A stretch of 64,000 nucleotides of DNA, from contig JAUGWO010000121.1 in assembly GCA_049724395.1 (NCBI GenBank), forward strand, positions 62,001 through 126,000, written 5' to 3'. A model generated the notes under the pieces. That model was given only the letters and a program-made list of their open reading frames with translations. It was not told where the DNA came from and made no database searches. The stretch is from Spongospora subterranea f. sp. subterranea (lineage: Eukaryota > Endomyxa: Phytomyxea > Phytomyxea > Plasmodiophorida). Shown here one piece after another: positions 24,317 to 37,276 of this stretch (position 1 is its first letter; each line of letters begins with the position of its first letter). The translations under genes were made by a program, and so were the position numbers.

Positions 24317-25731
24317 ATGGCACCATCATCCAACGCTAGCAGTACATTCAATGCCGACGCAAATGCTTTCGAACCCAGCGATAACTTCATTCCATCACCA
24401 TGCGTTTGGGTAGGCAATGTTTGCCCAATTGTCACTGAAAGCGATTTGCGGCGCGTATTTAGCCCGTTCGGTGATATACGCTTATTGAGAGTGTTTCCCA
24501 AATCAAAATGCGCGTTCGTCACGTTTTCTACATCGGAACAGGCGATGGCGTCCGCAGTAGTGGAAGGAACACTTCTAGGGACAATGAACTTAACGCTGTA
24601 AGTAATTTGAAGCCACATCTTCTTTAGCTACCCATTCGTCTGACCTTTTTTGGTCTATAAGGAACGTTGGAAGGGCATCTCGGCATCTCTGGGTTGGTAA
24701 TATCGGCCTTCAAATTTCTGAAGATCGTCTTTACAGCATGTTCGCAGAGGTTAAACAAAATAGTCACTCTGAGTAAATTCATGATTTAGTGTTTTTGTGA
24801 ATACTGTTGATTGGGCAATACTCCTTGGATCAATCAGCAATTTTTCTGACGTGATATCCCAGTTCGGAGAGGTTGAGAGTATTCGCATATTAAGGAATAA
24901 CCGATCAGCATTTGTCAACATGCGGCAAGAGAAGCATGCTCTACAAGCGGCTCAATCATTGAACGGATGTATACTCGGCAGGGATAAGATCACTATCAAT
25001 TTCCAATGGGAGGAGCATCGAAGTTATGTCATGGACAATTCAGCAGGATCTGGCCAACAATCTGGGTCAGACTCTTCTCAATTAGAAATTTCGGATAACT
25101 CGGTAAAAACCGAAGAAAAGAAACAAGTTCATTTCGACTAAGGCTTGCTACAGTTACTTTCATCGGGCGGTTTTGATAATCAGTTTGACTGTCCATCGCG
25201 CCAGCTCTTTATTGGGAATATCGACCCGTCCATCAGCCAGTCGGTGTTATTGTCGCTATTCCACCAGTTCGGCCAGGTGGAACATATCAAGCGATTTGTC
25301 GATCGATGCTATGCTTTTGTGATTTATGTTAACATTTCCGATGCAATATGGTGCCGCGAACAGCTAGCATTATTCCCGCCTGTGATTCGTGGCCGAACCC
25401 TTATTGTTAACTACGGCAAGACCACAATGGTAATTGAGCAACTATGAGTATTCACGATAGGCAATAATTTGTTCATTCACTCCAGTCCTGGAACACCAGC
25501 AGATCTCGTGGTCAGCGTTCACTAGAAATGCGAACGAGAACACGAACCTACTATTATTATCCCCCAATTACAGATGGGTTCGAGTTTGACCCATTTGAAG
25601 GAGCACAGCCCGTATTGTATACAGGGAACGAATATGAAAACGGAACAATCTACGACGACGAGAGAACGGAGAATCAGGAGCCCTCAAATTCATCTTGTGA
25701 AGATGCACAAAAAGGAGCGGGGAAATCGTAA
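24317..25731 (+). CDS. Triple-RRM RNA-binding protein (Spen/FPA-like)
   Basis: ATG at 24317 opens MAPSSNASSTFNADANAFEP. RRM1: CVWVGNVCPIV (RNP2), then CAFVTF (RNP1). After an intron near 24599-24660, RRM2: HLWVGNIGLQISEDRLYSMF, then SAFVNM and LNGCILGRDKI. RRM3: RQLFIGNIDPSISQSVLL, then CYAFVIYVN. The spacing of three RRMs with a Leu/Trp-Val-Gly-Asn pattern resembles plant FPA and animal Spen/RBM15 proteins, which act in RNA 3'-end formation and silencing, but no SPOC domain follows; the last exon is an acidic tail (MRTRTRTYYYYPPITDGFEF) ending GAGKS. NGR1/Nam8-like proteins are an alternative. It is convergent with the NEMF gene, 150 bp away. Confidence 0.72.
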
Positions 25732-25885
25732 ATCAGTATTGTTGAATCATTACTAATCATATATTTTTTGTATTTAATATAATGAAAATTTATCGAATTA
25801 AAAGCCAAGATTTTCATAAAAGTTAATCGACTCATAAGGCCGACGATGGGATTCTGCAAACAATACTACAGTACTACCATAGAAA

Positions 25886-28800
25886 TTAACGATTTTTTGG
25901 CCCTTTATTGCGTTTCATGACACTCTTCTTATCGTTTGAAGTCTTAATGCTGCCAATCCCGGGTGCCGACACCTTCGATGATGGAGGTAGAACGGTCGCC
26001 ACATCACCATCATGCCCTGCCTTGATCACAGTTTTAACCTTCTCCGCATCGCTCCCTTCGCACATGCGCATTACTAATGCAGTACAGGATTTGGCAGCAG
26101 TGCCTGACAATCAGTCAAGCGATCAACATTCACATCAAAATTTCTAAATATAAACCTCGTTTTTCGTTCCCTGGAATCACTTTCACTTTGAATCGGTAAT
26201 CATGGATGGAACTATAGGGTGCACACATTGGCAGGGCATACAGAATTTCGTCTTCTTCGTGAGGGAGGCCGGTTAGGGAATGCAAATTGAACTCTTCCCC
26301 GATTATGTTCGGCCCCGTAATTTCTTCACGATCGTGATCTCGTCCTATACGACGATCGCATCGGACTTCGCCAAATCACTCATACATGTGAGAGAAAACT
26401 TACCGAGTTGAACAGCTTTGTTTAATATCGTCTTATCCACACCAGCTAAAGCAGGACAATCCCGAACAACGTGGCCTTGCTCTGAAAACTCGATTATTAG
26501 TTTTTTGAAAACCGTTCGTCCAAGAAAAATTGTACCGGAGCAATTGAAGCATATTTTCACAAGCCAATCCTGCTCCGGGAGCATACTTGGTGACACATCG
26601 AAATCAGACCCTTCTTCGGTGTCGCTGGCTGTGGCTGCCTTCTCGTTTGTCCCGTCTTCGATGTCTGGTGAAATCCCATGAACTTCTTTAACGGTGGAGG
26701 TCCCGAGTAATTGCAATGCTCTGTCACGATCGACCTCGTCCTAAAAACGTTGCGATGGGCCCAGGCCAATTCAAGGTCAACTCTATCAAGTAAAGCTCCC
26801 TAACCTGATCGGCATATTTGCTTTTGATCTTTTTAATTTTTGACCGCTTCCCACGAGGCAGAACGGCTGGCGCCGACTCGGTTGGCGTAACAACAATCGC
26901 TGCAGGTTGCGCTTTTTGCATCGTCGGCTCCTCAATACGGCCTTTAGCCGATCGAGTAAACACACGCAAGAAATCAATCGAACGCATTTCCAACCAGTTT
27001 TCTTGAGCAGCTTCCTTTGTCTAGCGGTTAGTCGAGGTTGCGGGCGTTTCATATCTTCAGACTCTTCGTCTTCCAGCTCACCATTGGCAGCGAATAAACC
27101 GCGATTATAATTGACCGAAAACTGCTGGGGTAATAAAAGACTGCTCGTTACATCAAACGAAGCTGTTTCCCTGTGGTTGTTCGAAGGCTGATTTCTATCA
27201 AACAACTCAAATTATTAACCACAGTGACCCTGTTAGTTCGACATACAGAGCCTTTTCGGCATTCGCAGACACGGAGTGCTGAGCTCCATCAATTTCTATT
27301 GCTCCAACGCTTCCAGTTTCTACAACTTCGGCATCAATATCTTCATCATCATTAATTTGAGCATGTTTGTCCTTCAATGCATCGATCGATGCTTCATGCT
27401 GATTATCAAGAGCGTCGGGTATCGACATCACTTCAACATTTTCCTCGTTTGAGCCAGTGGGGGCAGCATCAGCGAGGAAGCTGGCCGTTGCATTCGCCAT
27501 CTGAAAGAAAGTTCGCTGAATTTCATATGGGGGTACTGATCTAACATGAAGTTCGACCTGCATTGACAGCTGATTTACATCCTGCTGATCCTCATTAGGA
27601 TTTCGCTCCATGTGCATGACGATGTAAGCAATCGTCGGTCACGCGAAATATAAATGTGAAACCTGGGATGCCAATAAACTTCAATAGCACAAACGGTTGT
27701 GAACACGTTACCAAATATAAGTTGCGATGGAGGCATGTAATTACGCTTTCCTCGAACCATAAACGCCCCAGTGGCTATCGACATACCAGTTGGCGCTGTT
27801 TTCGAAACCTAATCAAAAACACCTCAATGCATCTGGAAAGTCCAAAGAAGTTTTGCTAACTTGATCAGCCTTCACCCAGTATGCTGACGCAATGGCCTTG
27901 CTAGTCCACGCAGCGCTTCGACAAACGCTAAATTGTGCAGCCTCCTGTTCCTATTAAGTTACTGTTTGTGAAAACAAGAAACTCCTACCTCTAACGACCT
28001 TACGGGAACTGGGTCAAGACCATCCGGATTCAAAAGAACTACGCTACTAGCGCCATGCAGATCAGCATGGAAATATAAATCCTTAGGCCCTAAATGACGT
28101 CTGACAAGCTGTTGAAAAGAATCGTATATGTTATTTTCTGAAAACTCGGAATGGCGAGATATCACACTGACCAATTCATTTTGTTGTGCGTCTCTCCCTC
28201 CAATAACCAGAAAATTCTCGCTTGTTATAAACCAATAAAATTTTTCAAACCAATGGATCTTGCGCCGCACACTAAGGGCTTTGGCGCCAACTGTTCCAAG
28301 TTTCTGCGCTTTTTTCAAATCCTTCTGTGACTGAAGCTTAGCACTCCGCAAAGCAATCTCGGATGCCATCTAACAAAAAAGATTCAGTTGGGCGAAACAC
28401 AAAGCGGCATTGCCCAGACTACCTGAGTTCTTTCCGATTTTCCGGCAGCTTTTTTTTTCGCATTGTAATACAAATTGGCGTTGGCGTGGGCCGAAAGGCC
28501 CAGATCGATACTAACAGCGACCTTTTTCTCACCAAGGGCCAAAGTGATTGAATTTTTCTCGAATTGTAATGACTTTATGCAAGCGGCGACCGGGTTTTGA
28601 CCGTGCGCTCTTTCCTCAGCGACAAATCTTTCCAATTCTTGCCAGGCGATACCATTAGCAAGTTCAGTACGTAGTGCACTAATAACATTCTCCACCTGAC
28701 GCAAATTATCAGAAAATTTTAGCAGATAATATACGATTTGCCAACCAAATCAAGATTGTCTTCGATCAGGCGAGCTATTTCTTGATTTCGAACAGAGGTG

Positions 28801-29897
28801 CTTTCAAGGTTTTTTATTCGCTGATCGAGGTCTCGCTGCATTTTTTCTTCTTTCGAAAGCGCTTTTGTCTCAGTCTTTACGGATTGCTGAATTTTCTGAA
28901 GCGATTCAAGATTTGAATAAAACGCATCCATTCTGAAAATATAGAGTTAAAACCAATTTAAGCAGCCACGTTGTTCAATATTACGCTTCATTGAGCGTTG
29001 GAAACTGTTTGAAATCCTTGCCATCGTGTTCTTTCAAAAAAACGGAAGAAAATTCAGTATTCTTCCCGTCTTTGCTGAATAAGTATCCTGTAGTTGGAAC
29101 ATCAAGCGCTTTCAGTCTCGATATCATCGCATCAACGGCGGATAACACAGAAACCACAGCAGGCAACGAGGCATTGACTGTTTCGTCGAGTGACAGTTCA
29201 CGTAAACATTCGCTGACCAATTGTTTTGGCCAACCGAGTGCCGCACAAGTCGATAACAGAGATTTATCGCCACCTTCAATAACATCCGGAATTTGAGGCA
29301 TGGGTGTTGATTGCTCTATGGGATAGCGCTGATGGACCGCCACTTTACCAGTTGAAGTAGTTTCATAAGGTCGCAGCAAACTCATGATGATGAGCGAAGA
29401 ATCAGTCAGAATTATATTCCCGCCAGAGTGTAATTCCACGAAAATATGATACGCATGTTCCCCAGTTCCGAATATTATCTACGAAAAGTTATTAACAAGA
29501 CGCCGCTACAAAACGACGAGGACATTACTTGAAGAACGCGATCAAACCCGCATTGGCGGATTCCCTCTAAACGCCTGTTAATCTCTCAGCATTACTCAAC
29601 AGTAGCGGAATATAGCGCAAACCTGGTGCGAAGATGTTTGCGAAGTTTCATCGCAAAAGGGTTTGGTAGGGCGGCCATTTCTCTTTCGAAAGCAGTTAAG
29701 TGAAATCGGATGCCCGATTCAACAATTAAAAACGCTTTATAACCTCCCGTACGACCAAACTTAAACAGATATGTTCTTGCATTAAGATCGTAGACGTTTG
29801 TTAAACGACATCCTGCCAGTGCAATGGATAATTCTTTGACTGACGCGGCGACATCAACCGAAGTTAGGTGTCCTTTACCCACTAGCAAACAACACAA
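25886..29897 (-). CDS. NEMF/Rqc2 ribosome-quality-control factor
   Basis: The N-terminal NFACT-N domain reads [20 protein letters not shown], then [14 protein letters not shown] and [12 protein letters not shown]. The next exon carries CGFDRVLQ followed by [19 protein letters not shown]; the Asp-Arg pair corresponds to the yeast Rqc2 residues needed for CAT tailing. A coiled coil (28931-28719), the NFACT-R part ([20 protein letters not shown], then [16 protein letters not shown]) and a C-terminal part follow. Splicing near 26485-26540 completes a CCHC knuckle, [14 protein letters not shown], as in many NEMF proteins. The end is basic (KRNKGPKNR). It binds peptidyl-tRNA on stalled 60S subunits with Listerin and elongates the nascent chain. 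About 10 exons. The first ATG is approximate and a short upstream exon is likely. Confidence 0.9.
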
Positions 29898-30633
29898 GTT
29901 TGAATTACGACAAAGCCCAACGAGCGAAAAAATAAAGTCGGCAAGACACTGAACGCAAAAAGGTCTATTATATTAACATGTGAGATAACAGGGGTATGGA
30001 CAATTAATAGATAAACTTGATGATCGGCGCTACTTTGAAAGTTTACATCAAAATGACCTACTTCTCAATGAAAACCGGGACGGCAGATGATTGCAGCCTT
30101 GTTATGACGCCACCTCAATCGTTAAGCAGTAGAAGATCTCCGCACCGCTCAGTCGAAAACTGCGAAACTGGTTTTATCGGCAACTTTTCTGATTAATGAC
30201 GATTCTAGACCAACGATCAATATATCCGCAATAGTAGACGAATTGAGCTACCGACAGTCGTAGAACTCCCGGCGGTTGTCTGCACTGATGACAAAGCTTG
30301 GATTACTCACGGCACATTGTCTTTACAGTCTTTTTTAAGTGTTTCAAGGGTTGTTATCAAGATGATTTAATCCTGTATGATGCTGGTAACATTGACGACT
30401 GATCGCGACTGGGCGAATCAGAGATTCGGCAATGAACTATCAACACCTCCGCGTTCTCAAGTCTAACCATAGCGCACTACATAAGTGTCAGAACTAACGT
30501 CAGCCAATGCAGCCCTACCATCCCATCATTAACGCTACAGTATTTCAACCGAAAGTAACATCACCTCTATTTCGCTCAACAAGTTTCATTTTATTTTATA
30601 TATCGCGCATCAGCAGTTTATCAACAGAATACA
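29898..30633. other. Intergenic, divergent promoter region
   Basis: About 730 bp between the NEMF gene (-) and the next plus-strand gene. No ORF, repeat or RNA gene seen. Confidence 0.45.
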
Positions 30634-32064
30634 ATGGAAGGCCAAGGAAACCGGGAAAAGTTCGACCTCCTGCACGACTTGATCCGATTAGAGCTGGAGG
30701 ATCCTGACCCATCTCGAATCTCTGAATTATTACAGATCTTCGCGCGATTTTGCGACGAACGGTGTCCTCATGAGATTGTTGTGAACCCACGATGGCCAGT
30801 GACAACGTCTACGAACGATACCGGATCACGACCTTCGATTTCTGCCACGGAACTTGAAGCAGGCGGAAAACCAATCAGCATCGCTTCTGACGATAGTTAT
30901 TATTATACCAACAAGGTTGGTTCCAAGGTTATCCTCCAACTTTGGAAATGACAGGTGTCACTAGAAGATTGTATCATCAGCATTAGCAGAAGCTATATTA
31001 TTTTCAAAACTACAAAGATTGGAACAGCAAAAGCAAAAAAATCTGCGCCGAATCTTTAAAACAGCGAATTGCAACAACAAAAATGAATATCGAAAGGGCA
31101 GGGAAAACAAACTAAAATCTAAAAGTGCTCCGAGGACGCAGAAAATCATCACTATGGCAATGATACAGTCAACGGCACTTGCTAAAACGAACCGATTTGA
31201 AGATTTGAAACTCAGGCAGTCTACTGCGAAGGTGCTTCAGCTTTATTCAGCAAATCAATGTTTTCACCATAAATTTTGCAGTTGATGGACCCAGACATTA
31301 CTTCACAATCATGGAATGGCACCAACAGAAAACTGGTCAAGTTCCACATCAGCGAGGATTGTCCAACATCTGCGAACCAAAGTGAAATATGTGATACAGA
31401 TGTTCTCATTCAGAATATCTGCATAACATCACAGGAATCAACGAACCTCCATGCCGAAATTTTGCACTGCGAGAACATTGTACCAAAGAAAAACGACGTC
31501 AACAAAAAGTCCATTGCTCAGGTGGACAACAGTGCACTTTCCATTGAATCGTCAAGGACGTTGCATAAATGGGAAATCACAAGCACGTTAAAAAACTCAA
31601 TCGTTGAGCAGATCACCTCAGTAGTCCAAGAACCGTCGATATCAACAAATATTCCGATCAACTCGTTACACGTATCCCTATGCCTTTTTCAAAACGAGTT
31701 ACCGGAACGAGTAGCTGCCGAAAGCGAGAAAAGGCTTCAATCGGTTATTTCAGCGGGAAATCACGTTAACATGGCCTTGGAGGTAGCACCTCAGATCCAA
31801 TCAACAAAACAATCCAAGTCAAGTCTGATCAAACACTCAAGGCTTGCGAAAATTTACAGGGCAGCAAAATTATGGAATGACGAATTTAATTCCTTCTCCG
31901 ACGACGTAATGTGTTACATCGCCCAACCGCTAATCATTTTCCAAAGGAAAGCAGAAACGAACAGGCGTCTTCGAAGGCGAAAATGGCGACGTATAGTAAA
32001 CATTTCGAAAGAATCGGTGCAACTTCTGTTCAACAAAACCAAGAAGTTCTACAACTCGATTTAA
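30634..32064 (+). CDS. Unidentified basic helical protein
   Basis: ATG at 30634 (MEGQGNREKFDLLHDLIRLE). An intron at about 30916-30964 (49 bp) joins YYYTNK in frame to a Lys/Gln-rich coiled coil (FSKLQRLEQQKQKNLRRIFK); a second, near 31231-31283, joins QSTAK to LMDPD. The large last exon is Ser/Ile-rich with an Arg-rich C terminus (KAETNRRLRRRKWRRIV) and ends FYNSI with TAA at 32062-32064. About 440 residues, no recognised domain; the basic tail hints at nucleic-acid or microtubule binding but that is speculation. Its stop lies 3 bp from the stop of the opposite gene. Confidence 0.6.
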
Positions 32065-32067
32065 TTT

Positions 32068-33272
32068 CTACTCTATTATTGAGTCTTTTTCCACTTGAAT
32101 TGTTAGATTTTGAACAGAATTTTGCAGAATAGAATACGCGGTATTTAAGATGGCCGAATGGGCAGCGTCGGACCGGACACGAATTTGGACAGTTCCGATG
32201 ATGTCACCAGGGATGAATGACCAAAATCGAGCGGTCCTGCATTCCAAGACGCCATCAAGGGCGGAAACCTAAATATAAAAAGATGATGATCGAATGACAA
32301 TCTTCACCGGAGCGAACGTACGTCACGCATTCGTTTATAATGCGAGTCTGCGTCCTCATACGGTCTGGTTTGTAGTAGAATGTATGCAGAGTTTACGAAA
32401 ACCGGAGCAATTAAATAAAATGCTACCGCAGCGTGGAATGTTGCAGCAATCTAAAACCAAAATGGATTCAGTCACTTCAACAAACATCGTATAACGAGCT
32501 GTTCAGGTTACAAAATAAACAGCTTCTGATGTTGGTATTGTTGAACCAATTAGCGAAAACCAGCCTTCCAATGCCGTCACATAGAATGTAAAGAAAAATG
32601 CAGTTCAGATTCGCATGACGTGCACCATTAGAAAGACGACTATAACCTGGACAGGCGTTGAATAACAATTTATCAGAAATGGAAGGTACTCACCCCGCGA
32701 CGAAAGGTCATCAAGCGAACGATTCGCCCGAAAAAGCACGATGCCGAAAAGATTAACACATACGCCAATTAATTCAAAATGTATCATTCGAGGCACAGAA
32801 TTTCGAGAGCCAGTCAAAACTGCATGAATCGTCTCCATGAATGTAAAAAATGCATTGAACATGAGAAATGTGGCCGTGGTAAAGCACGAAAGGACCTCGC
32901 ATCTTGCATAACCTAGCTATCAACTCATTACGTAATTCAAAAAGCAGCATCGATGCCAAACCGAAGGTGAACATCGCGTCAGCAGATCGTTTGGAAAACG
33001 TCATGCATGCCAATGAAACGACAAGAATGGATGAATCAAACGTATTTGTGAGAGAAGATGTGACAAGACCTAGGTAAAAACAAGGTCACCTATCTAAAAT
33101 CATGGATGAGCAAGGGATGGGACAAACCAATATTCAAAAAGACGATTCCAAACAGAAATTTCACAAAAATAAATATTCCCAGAAGTGAGAGATACGTGGC
33201 TAAGTCTTTGGAATCGGCATCACTTGATAGCATTCGGGAAAACCTAGCTAGTGAAACCTCGTCGTACCCCAA
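32068..33272 (-). CDS. ZnT6-like cation diffusion facilitator, metal site missing
   Basis: Exon order gives MGYDEVSLARFSRMLSSDAD, then a first membrane span (YLSLLGIFIFVKFLFGIVFL), a second (LGLVTSSLTNTFDSSILVVS), FTFG- and YHGHI-bearing loops, a span with HFELIGVCVNLFGIVLF, further spans, and the cytosolic domain VSALDGVLECRTARFWSF, ending KDSIIE with TAG at 32068-32070. The C-terminal LDGVLE...RFW block and the fold match SLC30A6/ZnT6. In active ZnTs the second span carries SDxxHxxxD; here it reads TSSLTNTFD, so His and the first Asp are absent, as in ZnT6, which works only as a partner of ZnT5 in loading zinc into the secretory pathway. Several short introns; exon joins are approximate. 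Confidence 0.75.
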
Positions 33273-33290
33273 TATCCTTTGAATCCAGGA

Positions 33291-34515
33291 TTTTATAGCA
33301 CGCGTATATTTAGCTCCAACCTTGTTTTTACGACCATAACGGTTCTAAGCCGGTATTAATCAAAAATGTACAATCCAAAAGAAACACGACTAACGTACAA
33401 CCGTTCCAACGTTAATTGTAGTCTCTCCCGAAGAACTCACAACAGGAAGCAGGGTTGGAAAGGGAACCGAGTCCTGCATCCCAATGTGAGTGATTTAGAC
33501 GATGTATGTGGGTTGTTTCTTGGCTGGCTAAACGTCAATCACGGAGTTCATCTTTGGTATATCTCGAGGCGATAAGCAGCTATGCCAATACGAGAGAGAG
33601 AGAGGGTTGGGTGTTATGGGTATCTAGTTCCGCTCTTCAAATGCAGTTCCAGTGCGGTGCCTCGGCCGCTCTGCCAGGTATTATTGAGGTTGGTCGGTCG
33701 ACCCCTTAACTGTAAGTTAGGTGGCCGCGCCTCATATCCTCCTTGTGATCGTGTATGGCAGTGGAATACAAGTTCCATTGGCCAGAATTGTTATGCCCTA
33801 AGAATGATGATCAATTATTTCGAATTGAGTTTTGATGTTGGCTTCCTGGTCATTAACTGGACTTATGTCACCAATCAGTAAAAAAGTAGTGAGGGTATGG
33901 ATTGCTTGGGATATAAGAGTATTGTAAATTGAAAAGGTTCGATGAACTATTGTAAATCGTAATGGAGGTAGTAAAGAGTTTTGAATATTGCTAGACTTTA
34001 CAATATATTTGAGGATACCGATAGTCGCAGCTAATCTAATTGACAATATGGGTCCAAACAGTCAGAGCAGAAAGAAGTCAATGTCAATTTGTAAAGTGTC
34101 AAGCAGATCACTTGGCGCCGCAGCCGTTCTTTTGCCCATATGAGGAAATTAATAAAATGTTAGCACCCTTGACTTTCATCATCTCTACCATGCACTGCTG
34201 GAGAGCTGTAAAAAACCATCATTGAGCTTCTCTCTTTCCATTTTCAAAGAGTTTGACAGCCTCCACGAGGTCGACGATATTTTTAGGTGCTAATTGGTGC
34301 TGCAAAGATTGAAACAGCCCCAAGCAATTCGACCTGCACCTAAATCATCGACGAGCTCGTGGGAGAGATACATGTCGAAAATCCCCCGGGTCAAGCCTGT
34401 CTGGGGTTCCATTTCCGTTATCTGCGGGTTGCGGAACTGCCAGACGGCACCGGCAGGACGCTGCCGATACCGATCAATATTACTGATTTCTGATTGGCTT
34501 CCACACTGACCCTTC
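33291..34515. other. Long gene-poor interval
   Basis: About 1.2 kb between the ZnT6-like gene and the nucleoporin gene, both reading outward. It contains a short GA microsatellite (about 33590-33606) and otherwise only short frames without recognisable content. Confidence 0.4.
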
Positions 34516-36139
34516 ATGTTCGGGCAGAGCAGGTCGGGACTTGATTAATGTCCTATGTTCGGTCTGGCATAACCTGATAATGTTTTAGTGGCCCGGTCAG
34601 CACGGCTGTGGCACCTGCTACCAATCAACAACAGCAATCCACTTCAGAAATTATTCAGTTTGGGACCCCGTTCTCGAAACTTCCTGCTAGTATCCAGACC
34701 AAAGTTCAGGATATTGAGTATGAATCTCGCCCGTTTTTCTTATCAGTGCCTAACTGGTCATTTGCCGTCGTAGTGGCCAATTTCAAAAGCATTCCATGAC
34801 AAGCTCGGAAATCGAACGTCTTCTGGAAGACGCCGAACGATCCGAGCAGTTTGCAGTGAGTGTCGTTAGCAAATTCGAGCAAAGATTGCGATTTTTGCAG
34901 CTTGAAATCAGGAAAACCAAAACGTGTATTTATGGATTTCGAGATCAGGTACGCGAATAAAGTAATCGGTTTTCTATTTTCTTTTCTTTCAAAATTTTTG
35001 CTCAACCTAATTTTTGTCACATTGTCCTTTTAGGTAAGGCGAGAGTTGAAACACGGCGAACAAGCATTATTTTCCAATGCGCGATTAAAGCATAAGAGCA
35101 TTCAGCAGCTTTGGCCTCAACTACCTTCCAGGTTGGCTAATTAATTATGCATATATTGATCAAGGTCTAAGTTTCGACAACATCCAGGTTTTTCTGGGAT
35201 AAGATTGACGAATTTCGTGAGACCATATCGAAACTGTCAAAAGATGTAGAGGATATTCAGAGTCACCTTAATGGCCCTTCTACTCAGATGCCGCCTCCGC
35301 AGGGTTTTCGATTGCGCTGTTTCAGTTTTTTGATGCTGACTATCATTATAGTTTTGCACTCACTGCTTACGACTAATCATGACGAACTGGTTGCACTGAG
35401 TTCGGCGCTTGCTCGGATCCACTCCATCATCAACCAACAGAAAGAAATCTTCTTGGAAGCGAAAGTCTCGAAAAAAGAGAATCCATTTCAAATTGCTCCT
35501 GCCAAGCCTGACTCCTCTGTCTCTGCAGCTGTTGCCGCTAAAAAGCAGCAGCAAATTCTGCTATTAGCACCGCCAACGTCTGCACAGCAGCCTGTTATGC
35601 AGCCTGGTTCAACTTTCGGCGGGAACCAAAATTTGTTCGGCGGAGGCCAGATACCGGCTGGTCAGCCATCTGCAACAGGTCTGTTCGGAGCCACCTCTGG
35701 GCAAGCACAGCAACCGTCAACGTCCTTGTTCGGCACGGCTCCTGGTCCAACCCAACAGCAGCAGCCTGGGGCCTCGAGTCTTTTTGGAGCACAGCAACCT
35801 AATCAGGGTCTGTTTGGCGCCACAGCATCCCAGCAGCAAAAACCCGGTTTGTTTGGTCAGTCGTCAACTAATTTCGGGTCTGGAACGGCGGCACCGTCTT
35901 CTTCCACAGGGACTGGTGGATTATTTGGCTCCACTACAATGGGACAGCAGCAGCAACCTGTTCAGAGTGGTTCAGGACTGTTTAGCGGTGCTGCTGGTCA
36001 AGCGCCGCCGGTAAGTGGTGGTTTGTTCGGCGCCGCATCCGGAAACAGTCTGTTTGGGTCGTCCGCGCAACAAATACCTACCGGAACCGGGACATTTGGG
36101 GCGCCTTCTTCCCAACCATTCCAGTTTGGCCAACGATAA
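34516..36139 (+). CDS. FG nucleoporin of the central channel (Nup58/45, yeast Nup49 homologue)
   Basis: ATG at 34516; a 56-bp intron (34533-34588) joins MFGQS to SGPVSTAVAPATNQQQQ, giving an FG-type N terminus. Then IIQFGTPFSKLPASIQ, a coiled-coil core over several exons (EIERLLEDAERSEQ, FEQRLRFLQLEIRKTK, WDKIDEFRETISKLSKDVED, LVALSSALARIHSIINQQKE) and a C-terminal region with many GLFG/LFG repeats (NQNLFGGGQ, ATGLFGATSG, QPGLFGQ) ending QPFQFGQR with TAA at 36137-36139. It should form the Nsp1-Nup49-Nup57 (Nup62-58-54) trimer lining the pore; FG repeats bind karyopherins. The repeat part is on the C-terminal side of the coiled coil, as in vertebrate Nup58, whereas yeast Nup49 has FG at the N terminus. 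Confidence 0.82.
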
Positions 36140-36262
36140 GAAATCTTCTGATGAATATCATGTTGCTTCTGGATAGATCCAGGTTGAGCGTTTTTTTGCT
36201 TTAACGGTTGTTTGCTGATTCGCGACAATCCGAATCCTAATACATCAATAGTTATATCTACT

Positions 36263-36829
36263 TTATTTAGTGTGAATTTGCATATGTCGCGCTCGGGAAC
36301 TTGAATGTGAGAAATGTCTGGGACATAATGGACAATGATAACGTGGTAAACCAGTGTGCAGCTTCAGATGCCGTTTCAGATCCCTGCAAAGGTTGAATTG
36401 AAAAGAAAAAAAGTAAATCATTATCTGCCATACCCGTTACTACAGAAAAATTCTGGGCAAATTTCGCATTGAAATGTTTTTGCAGCACTGTGAACTTTAA
36501 CTATAGAGCGACGATTACTTTTCCTTGTCATTATACAAATATGCTGAAATTCAATGTACCATGACTGTCAAGATAACTTTGCAGAATAAAGGTCTTCTGA
36601 CAGATTTCGCAAACCAGCTTTCTCTTTGACCTATATTAGAAATGGTAAAACACATGAAATTATTCAGCGATGATCTTTGAAATAATTACAGAGCCCACTA
36701 ACATATGGAATTTGTAATGTTCATCAAGCAGGTGTTTCGTGTGGAAGTTGAGGGCGCAGATAGAGCAGGCGAATTGTCGGCTGAATCCAGGATCTACCAG
36801 ATCGTCTGCAGACTTCCCATTCTCCATGG
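36263..36829 (-). CDS. C2H2 zinc-finger protein
   Basis: Four exons, each splice falling inside or next to a finger. From ATG at 36829: MENGKSADDLVDPGF, then fingers FACSICALNFHTKHLLDEH (YKFH), VCEICQKTFILQSYLDSH (VKVH after splicing), FQCEICPEFFCSNGDLKRH (LKLH after splicing) and YHCPLCPRHFSHSSSRARH (MQIH). All four have the canonical C-x2-C-x12-H-x3-H spacing. The stop TAA is at 36263-36265 right after HTK. The first intron acceptor and three intron lengths of about 45-60 bp all keep the frame. Likely a DNA-binding transcription factor of about 140 residues; the target is unknown. An in-frame upstream exon is possible. Not visible as one long frame because of the introns. Confidence 0.8.
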
Positions 36830-37276
36830 GTGGTATCCAGTCACCTACAGATCACACCATTGACATCATTGAATACAGAAAGCCCAATAAGCGAATGGCA
36901 GGGCATCAAAGGAACGGGAATTGGGTTATGTGAAAGTTCTATGGTCAACGTACGTTCTCTGTTATAGATTATTTTCGACTGGGAATTGCTCTATTGATAA
37001 AGCAATAGGTCTGCTCGAAGTCGTTTTGTCCAAAACTGTCGATTAGCTTTTTTACACACAGTTAAAGTGCGTGAAAGATTGAAGCGCAACGTGATTCATA
37101 ACTCAATCAAAGAACCAAATCCAGTCAGACTCCCAAAGGTAAACTAAAAATTACAATAGAAAGAAGACGTTTTATTATAGATTACTGAATGTATTTTATT
37201 CTCTTTATTCAAGTAATCCCACTGGTGTTATGTCTGAGGTGGAAAATGGATAAAAATTAGGGCACCTAATTGAGGA
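36830..37276. other. Interval between the zinc-finger gene and POLD4
   Basis: Roughly 450 bp without a supported gene. It must hold the promoter of the zinc-finger gene. Confidence 0.35.
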
